From an uncultured Clostridia bacterium (lineage in GTDB: Bacteria; Bacillota; Clostridia; Oscillospirales; Oscillospiraceae), in contig CAMEIU010000015.1 in assembly GCA_945918815.1 (NCBI GenBank), positions 1-18,596 on the forward strand: a stretch of DNA of 18,596 nucleotides, in the 5' to 3' direction. Below, piece after piece: positions 1-6,787 of the stretch (positions within the stretch are counted from its first letter, which is position 1; each line of letters begins with the position of its first letter). The notes under the pieces were generated by a model. The model searched no databases. It saw nothing but the letters and a program-made list of their open reading frames with translations, and was not told the DNA's origin. The position numbers and the translations under genes are program-made.

Positions 1-40
1 CCAGACCGGCCTCTCTTGCCCTTCGGGCAATTCACCTTCC

Positions 41-84
41 CGCGCCCTACATTGGCGATACATCACCTCGTCAAATCCCAATTT
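41..84. repeat. Partial copy of dispersed intergenic repeat
   Basis: This 44-base stretch matches the reverse complement of 8530-8573 with about three mismatches. It begins with GCGCCCTACATTGGCG and ends with CAAATCCCAATTT. It is one arm of the MITE-like element seen complete at 8530-8680. The other arm, if present, lies beyond the window start; positions 1-40 do not clearly match the rest of that element, so this could also be a solo arm. Confidence 0.7.
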
Positions 85-114
85 CCCGGGCCGTCCCGGT
101 TTTCTTTTGATAAA

Positions 115-150
115 TACAGCGCCCCGAAGCGTTGGCTTCGGGGCGCTGTG
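115..150 (-). terminator. Intrinsic terminator of the symporter gene
   Basis: A perfect 14-bp GC-rich stem (117-130 with 135-148) and a 4-base loop lie directly after the stop of the minus-strand symporter gene. On the minus strand the hairpin is followed by a moderately U-rich tail (TATTTATC). The tail is not a pure U run, so efficiency is uncertain. Confidence 0.75.
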
Positions 151-162
151 TGATTCAGGGAC

Positions 163-1440
163 TTACTTCATGACCTTTTTTCTGGTCAGGGCTTTTTCCA
201 GCCAGTTCTTGCCGTCCATGAAGCGGGAGACGATGTAGCAGACCACATAGTCGCCGGCGGCGTTGATCATGGTGGCAGGGGGATCCACCAGATTGCCGAT
301 GGTGATCAGGATGGGGAACGCCAGCTCCATCTGGGTCGGGAAGAAGATGGAGCAGATGATGTACTCGCCGATGTAGCCGCCGCCGGGCACGCCGGACATG
401 CCCACGGAGGACAGGACCGCCACCAGGATGACCTTCACCAGCATGCCCGCGCCCTCAAAGGGCACGCCGAAGACGCCGAGCACAAAGGCGATCTTCAGAA
501 CGCAGGAGAAGCAGGAGCCGTGCATGGTGGCGCCCAAAGGCAGGACCATATCGGACACATCCTTGGAGATGCCGGTGTCCTCGGCAGCCTCCATGTTGGT
601 GGGAATGGTAGCCACAGAGGAGCAGGTGCCCAGGGACACCATGGCGGGCCGCAGGATATGGCGGAACATCTCCTTGGGGCCGTGCTTGCCGCCGCCGAAC
701 AGGGCGAACAGCGGGAAGGCGGTGAACACATAGATCGCGCAGAGGGGATAATAGACCGCCAGGGCCCGGCCATAGTCCACGGTGATCTGGGGGCCGTAGG
801 TAGCGACCAGGTCCGCGAAGAAGCCGAAGAAGGCGATGGGGGCGTAGTAAGTGACGATCTTGACGAATTTCATCATCACATTGGACAGGTCCTCCAGCCA
901 CTTGCCGACCACGGTGTTCTTGCCGCCGTTGAGGTTCACAGCGAAGCCGAACAGGATGGAGAAGACGATCAGGGGCAGCATGGCCCTTCTGGACAGCAGG
1001 CCCACAAAGTCCTCAGCGGTGAAGAAGTTGACGATCATCTGAGACAGAGTGGCGTATTCGCCCAATTCCTCGGCGGGAATGTTCTGCCAGGGCTCCAGAA
1101 CCGGCGGAACCAGGCGCATGAGCACATACATGATCAGCGCGGCGATGGCGCCGGTGACCACGAAGGTGCCCACGGTGACGCCCATGATCTTGCCAGCACG
1201 CTTGCGGCTGCCCATGTTGGCCACGGCGCTGGCGATGGACGAGAAGACCATCGGGACCACGATGCAGAACATCAGGTTGATAAAGACCTTGCCCAAAGGC
1301 GCCAGGACAGTCGCGCCGGCGGAGCCGTCTGTCGCCGGGAAAATAAAGCCCACAATGCAGCCCGCCACAATGGCGACCAGCATGGCGATCAGCAGGCCGT
1401 AGTTTTTGAGCCAGCCGGACTGATTGACTTTCTTTGACAT
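163..1440 (-). CDS. Dicarboxylate/amino acid:cation symporter (SLC1/DAACS family)
   Basis: A 425-aa polytopic inner-membrane protein of the GltP/DctA/SLC1 family, which couples amino-acid or dicarboxylate uptake to Na+ or H+. The start chosen is the ATG at 1440, preceded by AAGGAGG at good spacing; an upstream in-frame start at 1491 lacks a ribosome binding site. Family landmarks are visible: the serine-rich HP1 region (SLGTCSSVATIPTN), TM7 PLGAT, HP2 SGVPGGG and TM8 ending INAAGD. Two signature positions deviate. The TM7 NMDGT sodium-site motif is replaced by MHGSC, and the TM8 arginine that holds the acidic side chain (R397 in GltPh) aligns with alanine, while the Asp, Thr and Asn around it are kept. 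This argues against glutamate, aspartate or C4-dicarboxylates and for a neutral amino acid or another substrate (inference). It appears monocistronic, with its own promoter and terminator. Confidence 0.9.
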   Translation of the reverse strand: MSKKVNQSGWLKNYGLLIAMLVAIVAGCIVGFIFPATDGSAGATVLAPLGKVFINLMFCIVVPMVFSSIASAVANMGSRKRAGKIMGVTVGTFVVTGAIAALIMYVLMRLVPPVLEPWQNIPAEELGEYATLSQMIVNFFTAEDFVGLLSRRAMLPLIVFSILFGFAVNLNGGKNTVVGKWLEDLSNVMMKFVKIVTYYAPIAFFGFFADLVATYGPQITVDYGRALAVYYPLCAIYVFTAFPLFALFGGGKHGPKEMFRHILRPAMVSLGTCSSVATIPTNMEAAEDTGISKDVSDMVLPLGATMHGSCFSCVLKIAFVLGVFGVPFEGAGMLVKVILVAVLSSVGMSGVPGGGYIGEYIICSIFFPTQMELAFPILITIGNLVDPPATMINAAGDYVVCYIVSRFMDGKNWLEKALTRKKVMK

Positions 1441-1514
1441 TTTGCTTTCCTCCTTACATGAAAAAAACAGATTGTGCGCCCACGCTCTCAATTCATGTGC
1501 GCAATCATAGTCAC

Positions 1515-1543
1515 ATTATACACCAGAACCGCCGCAAGGTAAA
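1515..1543 (-). promoter_or_regulatory. Candidate sigma-A promoter of the symporter gene
   Basis: On the minus strand a consensus TATAAT (1520-1515) lies 17 bases downstream of TTTACC (1543-1538), a 4/6 match to the -35 box. It implies a leader of about 65-70 nt before the ATG at 1440. No clear riboswitch was recognised in that leader. Confidence 0.6.
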
Positions 1544-1626
1544 TAAATGTTTTCATGTGAAAAGTGCCAAAAAACGCGGAGACCTTCCGGCCGCCGTGGG
1601 GCAATGGTCCATTTCTCTCTTTTTAC

Positions 1627-1655
1627 TTGACGGAAGAGAAAACCGGTGATAAAAT
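1627..1655 (+). promoter_or_regulatory. Promoter of tRNA-Leu
   Basis: TTGACG (1627-1632) and TAAAAT (1650-1655) are separated by exactly 17 bases and end 9 bases before the mature tRNA 5' end. This is a standard position for a tRNA promoter. Confidence 0.8.
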
Positions 1656-1664
1656 AAGCAATAC

Positions 1665-1750
1665 GCCGGTGTGGTGGAATGGTAGACACCAGGGACTTAA
1701 AATCCCTTGCTGGCAACAGCGTACCGGTTCGAGTCCGGTCACCGGCACCA
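1665..1750 (+). tRNA. tRNA-Leu (UAA)
   Basis: An 86-nt class II tRNA. The acceptor stem GCCGGTG pairs with CACCGGC, followed by discriminator A and a genomically encoded CCA. The anticodon arm has stem AGGGA/TCCCT and loop CTTAAAA, giving anticodon TAA, which reads UUA and, by wobble, UUG leucine codons. A long variable arm (TGCTGGCAACAGC region) and the T-loop TTCGAGT are present, as expected for tRNA-Leu. Confidence 0.97.
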
Positions 1751-1787
1751 AAAATCGACAAGCGACATTAGGAGCTTGTCGATTTTT
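1750..1787 (+). terminator. Intrinsic terminator of tRNA-Leu
   Basis: A 14-bp perfect stem (1750-1763 with 1774-1787) starts at the tRNA 3' end. It has a 10-base loop and ends in a T5 run. It isolates the tRNA transcript from the downstream dipeptidase gene. Confidence 0.85.
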
Positions 1788-1841
1788 ACTTATTACCTCT
1801 TCACGCCTCACCATTCACGAACCTATGGAGGGATCCGATCC

Positions 1842-2777
1842 ATGAAGCAATATGCCATTTTTGACGGTCACTGCGATACGGCTGTGGAGCTGTGGCTCCA
1901 GGAGGGACGGCTGGCGGACGCGCCGCTGCATATCTCGCTCCAGCGGGCGCGGGATTTGGAAGCCTATGTGCAGGTGTTCGCTTTCTGCGTTTCCTGGATG
2001 CCGCAGGAGGTCCAGGATGGCGACGCCTTTGCCAAGAGCCTGGCCTATTTCTCCCATCAGCTTTCCCTGGAGCAGGACAGGATCCGCCTGCTGCGCACTG
2101 CAAAAGACGTGGAGGCTGTGCTCCATGGCGGCGGACGGGGCGCCATGCTCTCCATTGAGGGGGCGGAGGCCATCGGCTGCGATCCCGGGCGGCTGGAGGA
2201 AGTCTATGAGGCCGGGGTCCGTATGGTGTCCCTGACCTGGAACCACGCCAACGCCCTGGCGGGCTCCTGCGTCACCGGCGAGGGGCTGACGGCCCAGGGC
2301 CGCGAATTCTTCCGCCGCGCCCAGAAGCTGGGCATGATCGTGGACGTGAGCCACCTGTCCGACCGGGCGTTCTGGGAGATGTGCGACCTGGCGGAGAAGC
2401 CCATCGTGGCCAGCCACTCCAACAGCCGCGCCGAATGCCCCCATCCGCGGAACCTGACCGACGAGCAGTTCCGCGCCATCTGCGACCTGGGCGGCACGGC
2501 GGGCATCAACCTCTGCGGGGCGTTCCTGGCGGAGCAGCTCGCCACCTTTGACGACGTGTGCCGCCATGTCGACCATTTCTATGAGCTGGGCGGCGCAGGC
2601 CATGTGGCCCTGGGCGGTGACCTGGACGGCTGCGACGGGCTGCCCCAGGGCTTTACCGGCGTGGAGAACTACCTGGACATGGCCGAAGCCCTGTCCGCCC
2701 ACGGCTATTCGGACGCGGACATCCAGGAGATCTTCTCCGAAGCGCTCCTGGGCGTGGTCAGGCGGTGTGTACAATAA
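1842..2777 (+). CDS. Membrane dipeptidase (renal dipeptidase-like, peptidase M19)
   Basis: A 311-aa binuclear-zinc hydrolase that cleaves dipeptides, including D-amino-acid-containing ones in this family. The start chosen is the ATG at 1842 behind GGAGGG (1827-1832); the open frame extends upstream into the tRNA and cannot all be coding. Predicted metal and substrate residues of M19 are present: His10 and Asp12 (DGHCDT), bridging Glu106 (SIEGAE), His171 (VDVSHLS), His192 (ASHSNSRA), Arg203 and Asp260 (LGGDLDG). No signal peptide or membrane anchor is visible, so the enzyme is likely cytoplasmic despite the family name. Length is normal for clostridial members. The dipeptide substrate cannot be told from sequence. 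Confidence 0.93.
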   Translation: MKQYAIFDGHCDTAVELWLQEGRLADAPLHISLQRARDLEAYVQVFAFCVSWMPQEVQDGDAFAKSLAYFSHQLSLEQDRIRLLRTAKDVEAVLHGGGRGAMLSIEGAEAIGCDPGRLEEVYEAGVRMVSLTWNHANALAGSCVTGEGLTAQGREFFRRAQKLGMIVDVSHLSDRAFWEMCDLAEKPIVASHSNSRAECPHPRNLTDEQFRAICDLGGTAGINLCGAFLAEQLATFDDVCRHVDHFYELGGAGHVALGGDLDGCDGLPQGFTGVENYLDMAEALSAHGYSDADIQEIFSEALLGVVRRCVQ

Positions 2778-2780
2778 AAA

Positions 2781-2804
2781 ATGCTGACCGGCATCCGTCA
2801 GCAT
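2781..2804 (-). terminator. Terminator for the B12 operon, possibly bidirectional
   Basis: An 8-bp stem (2781-2788 with 2797-2804) lies just after the dipeptidase stop. Read on the minus strand it is followed by TTTTTTATT, a good U tract, so it best fits termination of the leftward btu operon. On the plus strand the tail is not U-rich, so it would be weaker for the dipeptidase gene. Confidence 0.7.
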
Positions 2805-2819
2805 ATCGGGTTTACAGAG

Positions 2820-2965
2820 CAGGGGCTGTTAAAAAAGTCTGTCATTGCGAGCCAGTGCGCACACTGGCGTGGCAATCCGTTCCCTTTTTGACCGTAAATT
2901 TGACGCTTTTTCTATCAAAAAGTTAGCGGTCAAAGTGGAAACTTAGACTTTCTTAACAGCCCCTG
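2820..2965. mobile_element. MITE-like element with 21-bp terminal inverted repeats
   Basis: The ends 2820-2840 and 2945-2965 are inverted repeats with one mismatch (CAGGGGCTGTTAA at the left tip, TTAACAGCCCCTG at the right). Inside are two further hairpins: ATTGC(GA)GCCAGTG pairing with CACTGGC(GTG)GCAAT (2844-2876), and TTTGACCG pairing with CGGTCAAA (2887-2934). No open reading frame spans it and no obvious target-site duplication flanks it. This is the architecture of a non-autonomous palindromic repeat. It sits between the end of the btu operon (2975) and the convergent dipeptidase gene. Confidence 0.75.
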
Positions 2966-2974
2966 TGGACTGTT

Positions 2975-3319
2975 CTAGTGGGTACCGTAGATCACCCGGA
3001 TGCCGCGCTGCTCCAACAGGGTGCAGATTTTGGCGATATTCGGGCAGTATTCCTGGCGGTCCGGGCCCTTGCGGGTACAGACGCCGGTGTGGACCGCCGA
3101 GACCCCCATGGAGCTGAGCCGGTCCAGCTTCTCCGCCATGCCGGGGTCCGAAGCCGGATCAGAGCCGCAGCCGTTGCAGTGGAGGAAGGCGTCCAGCTGG
3201 ACTGCTTCCCCGGCATAGGAGGCAAAGCCGCGGCTCCGGCTGTTCCAGGCTTTCAGGCAGCCCGCACCGGTGCAGACCTTGCAGGCATCCAGACAGGTCA
3301 GGATGGCGATGTGCTTCAT
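2975..3319 (-). CDS. CGGC-family cysteine-rich putative metal-binding protein
   Basis: A 114-aa soluble protein with nine cysteines (9, 13, 16, 21, 48, 51, 81, 92, 99). The layout is a short beta strand (HIAILTC), a Cys cluster CKVCTGAGCLKA, then FLHCNGCG and HTGVCTRKG, followed by CPN. This matches the CGGC domain family, a putative metal- or ligand-binding domain of unknown function; the eponymous CGGC reads CNGC here. AAGGAG stands 8 bases before the ATG, and that ATG overlaps the TGA of the upstream ATPase gene as ATGA, indicating translational coupling. It is therefore the last gene of the riboswitch-controlled B12 transport operon. A role in binding cobalt or corrinoid, or in thiol chemistry on it, is inference. 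Confidence 0.8.
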   Translation of the reverse strand: MKHIAILTCLDACKVCTGAGCLKAWNSRSRGFASYAGEAVQLDAFLHCNGCGSDPASDPGMAEKLDRLSSMGVSAVHTGVCTRKGPDRQEYCPNIAKICTLLEQRGIRVIYGTH

Positions 3320-4098
3320 GTGGCGGACTCCTTTCCAACGTTGGGATGGAACACAATGTGAGGCGCGCCGCCCGGAAGGGTCAGCACGTCGGCGTCCACC
3401 TCATAGACCTGCTGGATGAACGATGGCATCAGCAATTCCCGGGGCGTCCCCTGGCCCACGATTTCCCCGTCCTTCAGGGCGTAGAGCCGGTCGCAGTACA
3501 TGGCCGCAATATTCAGATCGTGGACCGCCGTCAGGACCGTTCGGTCCAGTCCCCGCACCAGGTCCATCAATTGCAGCTGAAATTTGACATCCAGATGGTT
3601 GGTCGGCTCGTCGAGAATCAGGCAGGGCGTCTGCTGCGCCAACGCCCGGGCCAGGATGACCCGCTGCTGCTCGCCGCCGGACAGGGTGGAAAAAGAGCGG
3701 TTTGCAAACGCCGCCATACCGACAGTCTCCAGGGCTTCCGCCACGATGCGGAAGTCCTCCGCATTGTCCCGGTCCAAGGTCCGCTTGTGGGGCGCGCGGC
3801 CCATGAGGACCACGTCCTGGACGGAAAAATCGAAATTATAATAGTTGTGTTGGGCCACCACCGCCAGCTTCCGGGCGGATTCCTTGGTGGTGTGATCCTG
3901 GAGCTGCTTGCCATCCAGCCAGACCGCGCCGCCAATGGGCTTCAAAATCCGGTAGATACACTTGAGCAGTGTGCTTTTGCCGCTGCCGTTGGGCCCGATG
4001 ACGCCCACCAGTTCCCGGTCGCCCGCCTCCATGCTGACGCCCTTTAAAATCCGGTTGGCGTTGAGGACCACTTGAATATCCTTGGCTTGTATCTGCAT
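3316..4098 (-). CDS. btuD: Cobalamin ABC transporter ATP-binding protein
   Basis: A 260-aa ATPase of the BtuD/FecE/FhuC type that powers the neighbouring permease. It has Walker A GPNGSGKST (35-43), a Q-loop Gln83, signature LSGGEQQR (139-146), Walker B CLILDEP (159-165) with the D-loop NHLD, and H-loop His193. The ATG at 4098 is preceded by GGAGG and overlaps the permease stop by one base (TGATG), so the longer open frame upstream is not used. Its own stop overlaps the start of the CGGC gene. Siderophore transport would look the same at protein level; the upstream cobalamin riboswitch is what supports B12. Confidence 0.9.
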   Translation of the reverse strand: MQIQAKDIQVVLNANRILKGVSMEAGDRELVGVIGPNGSGKSTLLKCIYRILKPIGGAVWLDGKQLQDHTTKESARKLAVVAQHNYYNFDFSVQDVVLMGRAPHKRTLDRDNAEDFRIVAEALETVGMAAFANRSFSTLSGGEQQRVILARALAQQTPCLILDEPTNHLDVKFQLQLMDLVRGLDRTVLTAVHDLNIAAMYCDRLYALKDGEIVGQGTPRELLMPSFIQQVYEVDADVLTLPGGAPHIVFHPNVGKESAT

Positions 4099-5171
4099 CA
4101 GTCGCCGCCTCCAAAGCCGTAGCGCTTGCGCGCCATCAGATAGATGAACACCGGCGCGCCCACCAGGGACGTCAGAACACCGATGGGCAGTTCTTTGCCA
4201 GGCAGGAGCACCCGGCAGAGCACGTCGGCCCACAGCAGGAAGATGGCCCCCAGCAGCGCCGAGATGGGCAGGAGCTTCTTATGGTCGGTGCCGAACAGCA
4301 TCCGCACCACATGGGGGATGATCAGCCCCACAAAGCCGATGATGCCCGCCGTGTACACCGCGAAGCCCACCATCAAGGCCGAGACCAGCAGATACAGAAT
4401 GCGCCAACGGTGCAGGTCCGTCCCCAAGGTGATGGCGTTATCATCGCCCAGGAGCATGAGATTCAGCGTGCGGTGCTGGGTCCACAGGAACAAGGTGCCC
4501 GTCAGGGCCACCAGGAGCATCCACAGGTTGGTCTCCCATTTGGCCCCGGCCAGGCTGCCAAGGGTCCAGCGGGCCACGGCCTCCACCGCCCCGGTGCTGC
4601 TGTTGAGTACATAGAGGACGAAATTGGACACCGCGCCGCAGATGGAAGACAGGGCCGTACCGGCCAGAATCAGCTTCACGGAGGTGGCCCGTCCGCCGAC
4701 GTTGGCCAGGGCCACCACAGCCAGGCTGACCAGGAACGCGCCCAGAAACGCCACAATGCCCACATATCCGCTGCCCAGGAAGGAGCCGACGCCCAGCAGA
4801 ATGGCCAGGGTCGCACCCAGGGACGCGCCGGAGGACAGGCCCAGAGTGTAGGGATCCGCCAGGGGGTTTTTGACCACGGCCTGCATGACCGCGCCGGAGA
4901 TGGCCAGGGCCGTACCTACGCCGATGGCCAGGACCAGCCGGGGCAGGCGGACGAACCAGACGATGTCGCTCATGCTGCCGCTGCCGTACCGCGCCCCGTC
5001 GCCGATGCCGAAGGTTTTATAGAGAAGCACCCGGTAGACATCCGACATTTGGATATCCACCGATCCGATGGTCACGGCCCAGAGCAGAGAGACGATCAGG
5101 GCTGCCAGCAGGAGAATCATGGTGATCCACCACACCGGTTTTCCGTGAAAGATTCCGTTTTTCAGGTCCAT
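4098..5171 (-). CDS. btuC: Cobalamin ABC transporter permease (FecCD/BtuC family)
   Basis: A 357-aa polytopic membrane protein of the FecCD family, of the usual length. Family motifs are visible: VRLPRLVLAIGVGTALAISG after TM1, the PLADPYTLGLSSGASLGA stretch, GTALSSICGA, and the cytoplasmic coupling region GIIGFVGLIIPHVVRMLFG. The start ATG at 5171 has AAAGGA 8 bases upstream and lies 40 bases after the binding-protein stop. It forms the transmembrane dimer of the importer together with the ATPase encoded by the overlapping downstream gene. Confidence 0.92.
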   Translation of the reverse strand: MDLKNGIFHGKPVWWITMILLLAALIVSLLWAVTIGSVDIQMSDVYRVLLYKTFGIGDGARYGSGSMSDIVWFVRLPRLVLAIGVGTALAISGAVMQAVVKNPLADPYTLGLSSGASLGATLAILLGVGSFLGSGYVGIVAFLGAFLVSLAVVALANVGGRATSVKLILAGTALSSICGAVSNFVLYVLNSSTGAVEAVARWTLGSLAGAKWETNLWMLLVALTGTLFLWTQHRTLNLMLLGDDNAITLGTDLHRWRILYLLVSALMVGFAVYTAGIIGFVGLIIPHVVRMLFGTDHKKLLPISALLGAIFLLWADVLCRVLLPGKELPIGVLTSLVGAPVFIYLMARKRYGFGGGD

Positions 5172-5211
5172 AGCTGTTTTCCTTTCGCCTTTGCCCCGAG
5201 TTCCCTACGGT

Positions 5212-6348
5212 TTACCGGTAGAGCTCCGGATAGAGGTTCTGCGCAACCACCTTCACACCGTCCAGGGTGTTCATGCCGCTGCAATAGATATATTTCAGAT
5301 TGATGGCAAAGACCCGGCCGTTCTGTACTGCGTCCAGGCTGGCAAAGGCAGGATTTTCGGTGATCAGCTTCACCACATGCTCGCCGGCGTAGTCCACATC
5401 GCCGACGGTGTAGCCGTCGTACCAGACCATGAAGATGGCGTCGGGATTGACGGCGATCAGGTCCTCTGCGCTGATGTTGCCGTTTTCGCCGTGCTTGCCC
5501 ACACACAGCTCAGCGCCGCCGGCAATGGCCACGTCGCCGCCCAGGGTGTCTTCGCCGTAGACGCGGTAGGAGCCGCCCTCATCCTCCAGTACGGCCACGG
5601 ACAGGCGTTCCTTGCCGGAGAGGTAGTCCTCCACCTTCTGCAGCTCCTGGCGGATTTCCTCCACCAGCGCCTCGGCCCGGTCCTGGACGTCAAAGATCAT
5701 GCCCAGAGTCAGAATATCCTGGCACTCGTTTTCCACCGTACGGGGGAAATCCGCGGCAGGTCCCGTGCAGCCGCTGTTCAGGGACATATAGGTGCCGATG
5801 CCCCGCTCCTGCCAGAAGGCCACATCGCCCAGACGCTTATCAGAGAAGGTCGAGTACCAGCCGGTGATGAAGTCCGGCTCCAGGGCAATGATCTCCTCCT
5901 TGGAGGGCATGCTTTCATAATAATTCAGCTTGGCAAACTCCCCGGCCAGCTCATCCCGGATCTCGCCGTCCAAGCCGTAGGCGCCCGCAATCCGGTCCGC
6001 CAGGCCCAGGGCCAGCAGGATCTCAATGTTATTCTGACTCTGCGCCCAGACCCGCTCCGGGGCCTTGTCGAAGGTGAATTCCACCTGTTCTTTTTCGTAG
6101 TTATAAGTCGTGATGGTCAGGGGATATTCCGTGCGTTTGCCGGAGGCTTCCGGTTCTTCCGCAGGCTCCTCTTGAGCGGGTTCTTCCACAGGCGTCTCTT
6201 CGGCCGCGGGTTCCTCCGGCTGGACTATTTCCTGGGTGGAGGCCGGTTCTTCCGCTGTGGGAGCCTGCTCCTGGGCCGCGCAGGCCATAAGGCCCAGCAC
6301 CAGAACCACTGCCAGCAGCAGGGCAATCCATTGTTTCATGTGTCTCAT
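5212..6348 (-). CDS. btuF: Cobalamin ABC transporter substrate-binding lipoprotein
   Basis: A 378-aa periplasmic-binding-protein-like lipoprotein (class III, BtuF/FhuD/FepB fold). The N-terminus has a positively charged start, a hydrophobic core and a lipobox LMAC (Cys23), followed by an acidic Glu/Pro/Ala-rich linker to about residue 70. The binding domain starts near PLTITTYNYEKEQVEFTF, with the family stretch RVWAQSQNNIEILLALGLADRIAGAYG. AAGGAG lies 9 bases before the ATG at 6348. It is the first gene of the operon, directly downstream of the cobalamin riboswitch, which supports a corrinoid as ligand. Confidence 0.9.
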   Translation of the reverse strand: MRHMKQWIALLLAVVLVLGLMACAAQEQAPTAEEPASTQEIVQPEEPAAEETPVEEPAQEEPAEEPEASGKRTEYPLTITTYNYEKEQVEFTFDKAPERVWAQSQNNIEILLALGLADRIAGAYGLDGEIRDELAGEFAKLNYYESMPSKEEIIALEPDFITGWYSTFSDKRLGDVAFWQERGIGTYMSLNSGCTGPAADFPRTVENECQDILTLGMIFDVQDRAEALVEEIRQELQKVEDYLSGKERLSVAVLEDEGGSYRVYGEDTLGGDVAIAGGAELCVGKHGENGNISAEDLIAVNPDAIFMVWYDGYTVGDVDYAGEHVVKLITENPAFASLDAVQNGRVFAINLKYIYCSGMNTLDGVKVVAQNLYPELYR

Positions 6349-6390
6349 TTTCGTTCGCTCCTTTTGGATTGTTTTTTATATCCAGCCGCA

Positions 6391-6426
6391 CGAAAAGAAG
6401 CCACGCATTTCTGAGAAATGCGCGGC
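6391..6426 (-). terminator. Riboswitch expression-platform terminator
   Basis: On the minus strand a 12-bp hairpin (6400-6411 with 6415-6426; GCCGCGCATTTC, a TCA loop, then GAAATGCGTGGC) is followed by TTCTTTT. It lies between the cobalamin aptamer and the btuF start, where a transcription-terminating expression platform is expected. Cobalamin binding would favour this hairpin and shut the operon off. Confidence 0.8.
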
Positions 6427-6503
6427 ACATCATCCAAAGTCATGTCGGTCGACAAGGCGTTGTTTGACGGGCCACTTTCTGCGGAAGATATCCCCATCTC
6501 CAT

Positions 6504-6660
6504 CACACGCAGCAGGTCTCCTGGCTTACGGGTCTATGCTTGCCGCGCCTTCTCGCTTTCGCAATGGCAACTGCGGCTTGCTGTCCGCTTACAGTGACCG
6601 GATCGCTCGGGAGTTTCACCCGATTCCCTATTCTCTTCCCCGAAGGAAGCACTGCATGTG
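6504..6660 (-). ncRNA. Cobalamin riboswitch aptamer
   Basis: Read on the minus strand, the conserved cobalamin-aptamer blocks occur in order: AGGGAATC, GGGTGAAACTCCC, CGGTCACTGTAAGCGG, and the B12 box AAGCCAGGAGACCTGC. A 9-bp P1 stem closes the element (6652-6660 with 6504-6512, one G-U). The long peripheral segment between CACTGT and the B12 box fits the class I type. It lies in the leader of the btuFCD operon and identifies the transporter as corrinoid-related. Confidence 0.95.
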
Positions 6661-6680
6661 GGTATTCAATTTTCGGATTT

Positions 6681-6709
6681 ATTATAGCCATCCACCCGCC
6701 GCTTGTCAA
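6681..6709 (-). promoter_or_regulatory. Consensus sigma-A promoter of the B12 operon
   Basis: On the minus strand a perfect TTGACA (6709-6704), a 17-base spacer and a perfect TATAAT (6686-6681). The expected transcription start near 6674 is just ahead of the riboswitch P1 stem. Such a strong promoter is consistent with control being left to the riboswitch. Confidence 0.9.
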
Positions 6710-6745
6710 GGCGTCTGAAGCCGCCTGGGGCAAGACCTTCAGAGG

Positions 6746-6777
6746 AAAATTGGGATTTGTCTGTGTGATGTACTGGC
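6746..6777. repeat. Remnant arm of the dispersed intergenic repeat
   Basis: The segment AAAATTGGGATTTG followed by GTGTGATGTAC resembles the terminus of the element at 8530-8680 (AAATTTGGATTTG...GTGATGTATC). Only one arm is visible, between the ferritin-like gene stop and the btu promoter, so this is probably a decayed copy. The match is short. Confidence 0.45.
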
Positions 6778-6787
6778 GCGGATTTCT

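Noticed and set aside
1441..1491. N-terminal extension of the symporter to a start at 1491
   Set aside because: The AAGGAGG site directly precedes the ATG at 1440, and the extra 17 residues have no ribosome binding site and no family counterpart.
1665..1750. tRNA-Leu as a phage or island attachment site
   Set aside because: No integrase, no direct repeat of the tRNA 3' end and no accessory genes are seen nearby; the flanks are ordinary genes.
3316..6348. Siderophore (ferric) ABC importer
   Set aside because: Protein families do not distinguish it, but the cobalamin riboswitch with terminator in the operon leader points to corrinoid transport.
6714..6743. Hairpin TCTGAAG/CTTCAGA as terminator for the ferritin-like gene
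   Set aside because: The stem is only 7 bp with a long loop and no U tract on the minus strand, and it overlaps the btu -35 area; too weak to call.
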